A DNA stretch of 64,000 nt, from the NCBI GenBank assembly GCA_041916775.1, contig JAYRYZ010000006.1, positions 1 through 64,000 on the forward strand, read 5' to 3'. This document shows positions 63,225 to 64,000 of the stretch, one piece after another (the stretch's first letter is position 1; every line of letters begins with the position of its first letter). The position numbers and the translations under genes were made by a program. The notes beneath the pieces were generated by a model. That model worked only from the letters and a program-made list of their open reading frames with translations. It had not been told where the DNA came from and made no database searches. The stretch is from UBA2357 sp041916775 (GTDB taxonomy: Bacteria > Pseudomonadota > Gammaproteobacteria > Burkholderiales > Rhodocyclaceae).

Positions 63225-63306
63225 AAGAGACGAAGGCGCGCCTACCGGGCAGGCGTCGTCCTAGTATCTTTCACAGATCTCCAAGTCATCCACCAGGAGC
63301 ACAATC

Positions 63307-63657
63307 ATGGCCGCCCTTCCGCTTCCGACCGACTCGATTCAACGCCGGCACTTTGCGCAGCTTGCTGCCACACTGGAACTGCCCGCGCCTCCCGAGGATT
63401 CGGTTCTGCGTCGCCACTACGCGCAGCTTTTTGCAGCACGCGCAGAACGGCGCATGGCCAAGACCACCAGGCCTTTGACCGCGAGGGGGTCAGAGCCCGA
63501 CAGCCGCAACATGCCCCCGGCTTCGGCAGCCCGCGCGAGCGAGTCGCCCGTGCGTAAAGCACCGCCGACCAACGCTTCGGCTGCATCCGTTCGTACAGCG
63601 CCCCCGGCCGAGTCGAGGGGGCTCTTTTCGCGTCTTCTTGCAAAGCTATTCGGCTGA
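63307..63657 (+). CDS. uncharacterised 116-aa protein, first gene after the sigma-54 promoter
   Basis: I do not recognise this protein. Its N-terminal part has an internal duplication: RRHFAQL (13-19) and RRHYAQL (35-41), separated by 22 residues. The middle is Ala/Ser/Pro-rich and disordered-looking, and the end is a hydrophobic, basic short helix (LFSRLLAKLFG) that could touch a membrane. CAGGAG precedes the ATG. It lies 35 bp before the NuoE-type gene and should be co-transcribed from the sigma-54 promoter. Confidence 0.75.
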   Translation: MAALPLPTDSIQRRHFAQLAATLELPAPPEDSVLRRHYAQLFAARAERRMAKTTRPLTARGSEPDSRNMPPASAARASESPVRKAPPTNASAASVRTAPPAESRGLFSRLLAKLFG

Positions 63658-63692
63658 TTCAGCACCAACCCCAGGAAGGAAGCCATTACCCG

Positions 63693-64000
63693 ATGCCGCA
63701 CTCGAAACTGGTTCAAAATCTGAAGCCCGAAGCCGGACGCACGCGCGGCACCGGCCGCGGCCGGCAACTCGACGCGACCGCCATGTCGGAGGTCGAGGCA
63801 CTGCTTGCAGGGCTTCCGCGAAGCCGCGATCTGCTCATCGAGCACCTCCATGCAATCCAGGACCGCCATGGGCACCTGTCGCTCGCCCACCTTCGCGCAC
63901 TCGCGCAGTGGATGAACCTGCCGATGGCTGCGGTTTTCGAGACCGCCAGCTTCTACGCTCACTTCGACATCGTCCGTGACGACGAGGCGCCACCACCTGC
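63693..64000 (+). CDS. NuoE/FdsG-type thioredoxin-like [2Fe-2S] redox subunit (partial)
   Basis: Only the first 102 codons are in the window. LIEHLHAIQDRHGHLSLAHLRALAQWMNLPMAAVFETASFYAHF is the N-terminal helical signature of the 24-kDa subunit family (NuoE, FdsG of NAD-linked formate dehydrogenase, HoxE/HoxF N-terminus). The iron-sulfur cysteines lie beyond the edge. AGGAAGG gives a good ribosome site. It probably starts an NAD-linked dehydrogenase operon, formate dehydrogenase being one option. Confidence 0.72.
   Translation, partial: MPHSKLVQNLKPEAGRTRGTGRGRQLDATAMSEVEALLAGLPRSRDLLIEHLHAIQDRHGHLSLAHLRALAQWMNLPMAAVFETASFYAHFDIVRDDEAPPP

Noticed and set aside
1..64000. CRISPR arrays, rRNA genes, complete insertion sequences
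   Set aside because: No regularly spaced direct repeats, rRNA sequence or transposase frame was recognised in either strand.

Overview
The window is a GC-rich (roughly two-thirds G+C), densely packed chromosomal segment. Gene content and order (gloB/methyltransferase/rnhA/dnaQ, lexA-imuA-imuB, minCDE, aapJQMP, mnmC, tex, gltX, lysS) suggest a betaproteobacterium, most likely Rhodocyclales (Thauera/Azoarcus-like). The taxonomic call is inference from style and content; no database was searched. There are no CRISPR arrays, rRNAs or intact insertion sequences. One tRNA gene is present, tRNA-Ser(GCT).

Layout. 0-9.5 kb: housekeeping. A spermidine-synthase-like methyltransferase, dnaQ-rnhA-methyltransferase head-to-head with gloB, a two-gene c-di-GMP response-regulator operon, the lytic transglycosylase mltD, an orphan double-NBD ABC protein with degenerate motifs, and slyD/peroxiredoxin. 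9.5-13.9 kb: an SOS cassette (LexA box, lexA, imuA, imuB) and a CDF metal exporter. 13.9-20.9 kb, minus strand: an M61 peptidase and an iron-uptake-type operon (imelysin, di-haem DUF1111 protein, second imelysin, DUF1513 protein) behind a Fur-like palindrome. 21.0-24.5 kb: dnaE2 with its own LexA box, so the mutasome is split by the iron operon. 24.5-28.5 kb: orphan ParA, vapBC, metY and a flavoprotein.

28.5-37.3 kb is the accessory region: a tandem gamma-glutamylcyclotransferase-fold protein, a WYL regulator, a NERD-nuclease/helicase, a sirtuin and RtcB. These are followed by decayed material next to tRNA-Ser: cupin and HipA remnants, an intact ccdAB pair, and a truncated frameshifted integrase whose upstream region carries nested repeats abutting the tRNA 3' end. 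This looks like the end of an old integrative element with a possible defence or stress cargo. Whether 28.5-35.1 kb belonged to that element is not shown.

37.4-63 kb returns to core functions: tex, an ArsC/YffB-like protein, an Hsp33 that has lost all four zinc-switch cysteines, minCDE, the aapJQMP amino-acid importer, DUF2917/LysR, lysS, a PAS-GGDEF-EAL protein, mnmC, a bicarbonate transporter with its P-II-like partner (sbtA/sbtB type), two glycosyltransferases downstream of gltX, a DUF4124 protein and an AcoR-type sigma-54 activator. The right edge holds a near-ideal sigma-54 promoter, divergent from that activator, driving an unknown 116-aa protein and a NuoE/FdsG-type redox subunit cut by the window end. 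This looks like the start of a regulated NAD-linked dehydrogenase operon.

Most noteworthy: the split SOS mutasome sharing a 192-bp divergent region with a Fur-type site, the cysteine-free Hsp33, the ATPase-degenerate ABC protein, the sigma-54 operon with an uncharacterised first gene, and the tRNA-Ser accessory region.
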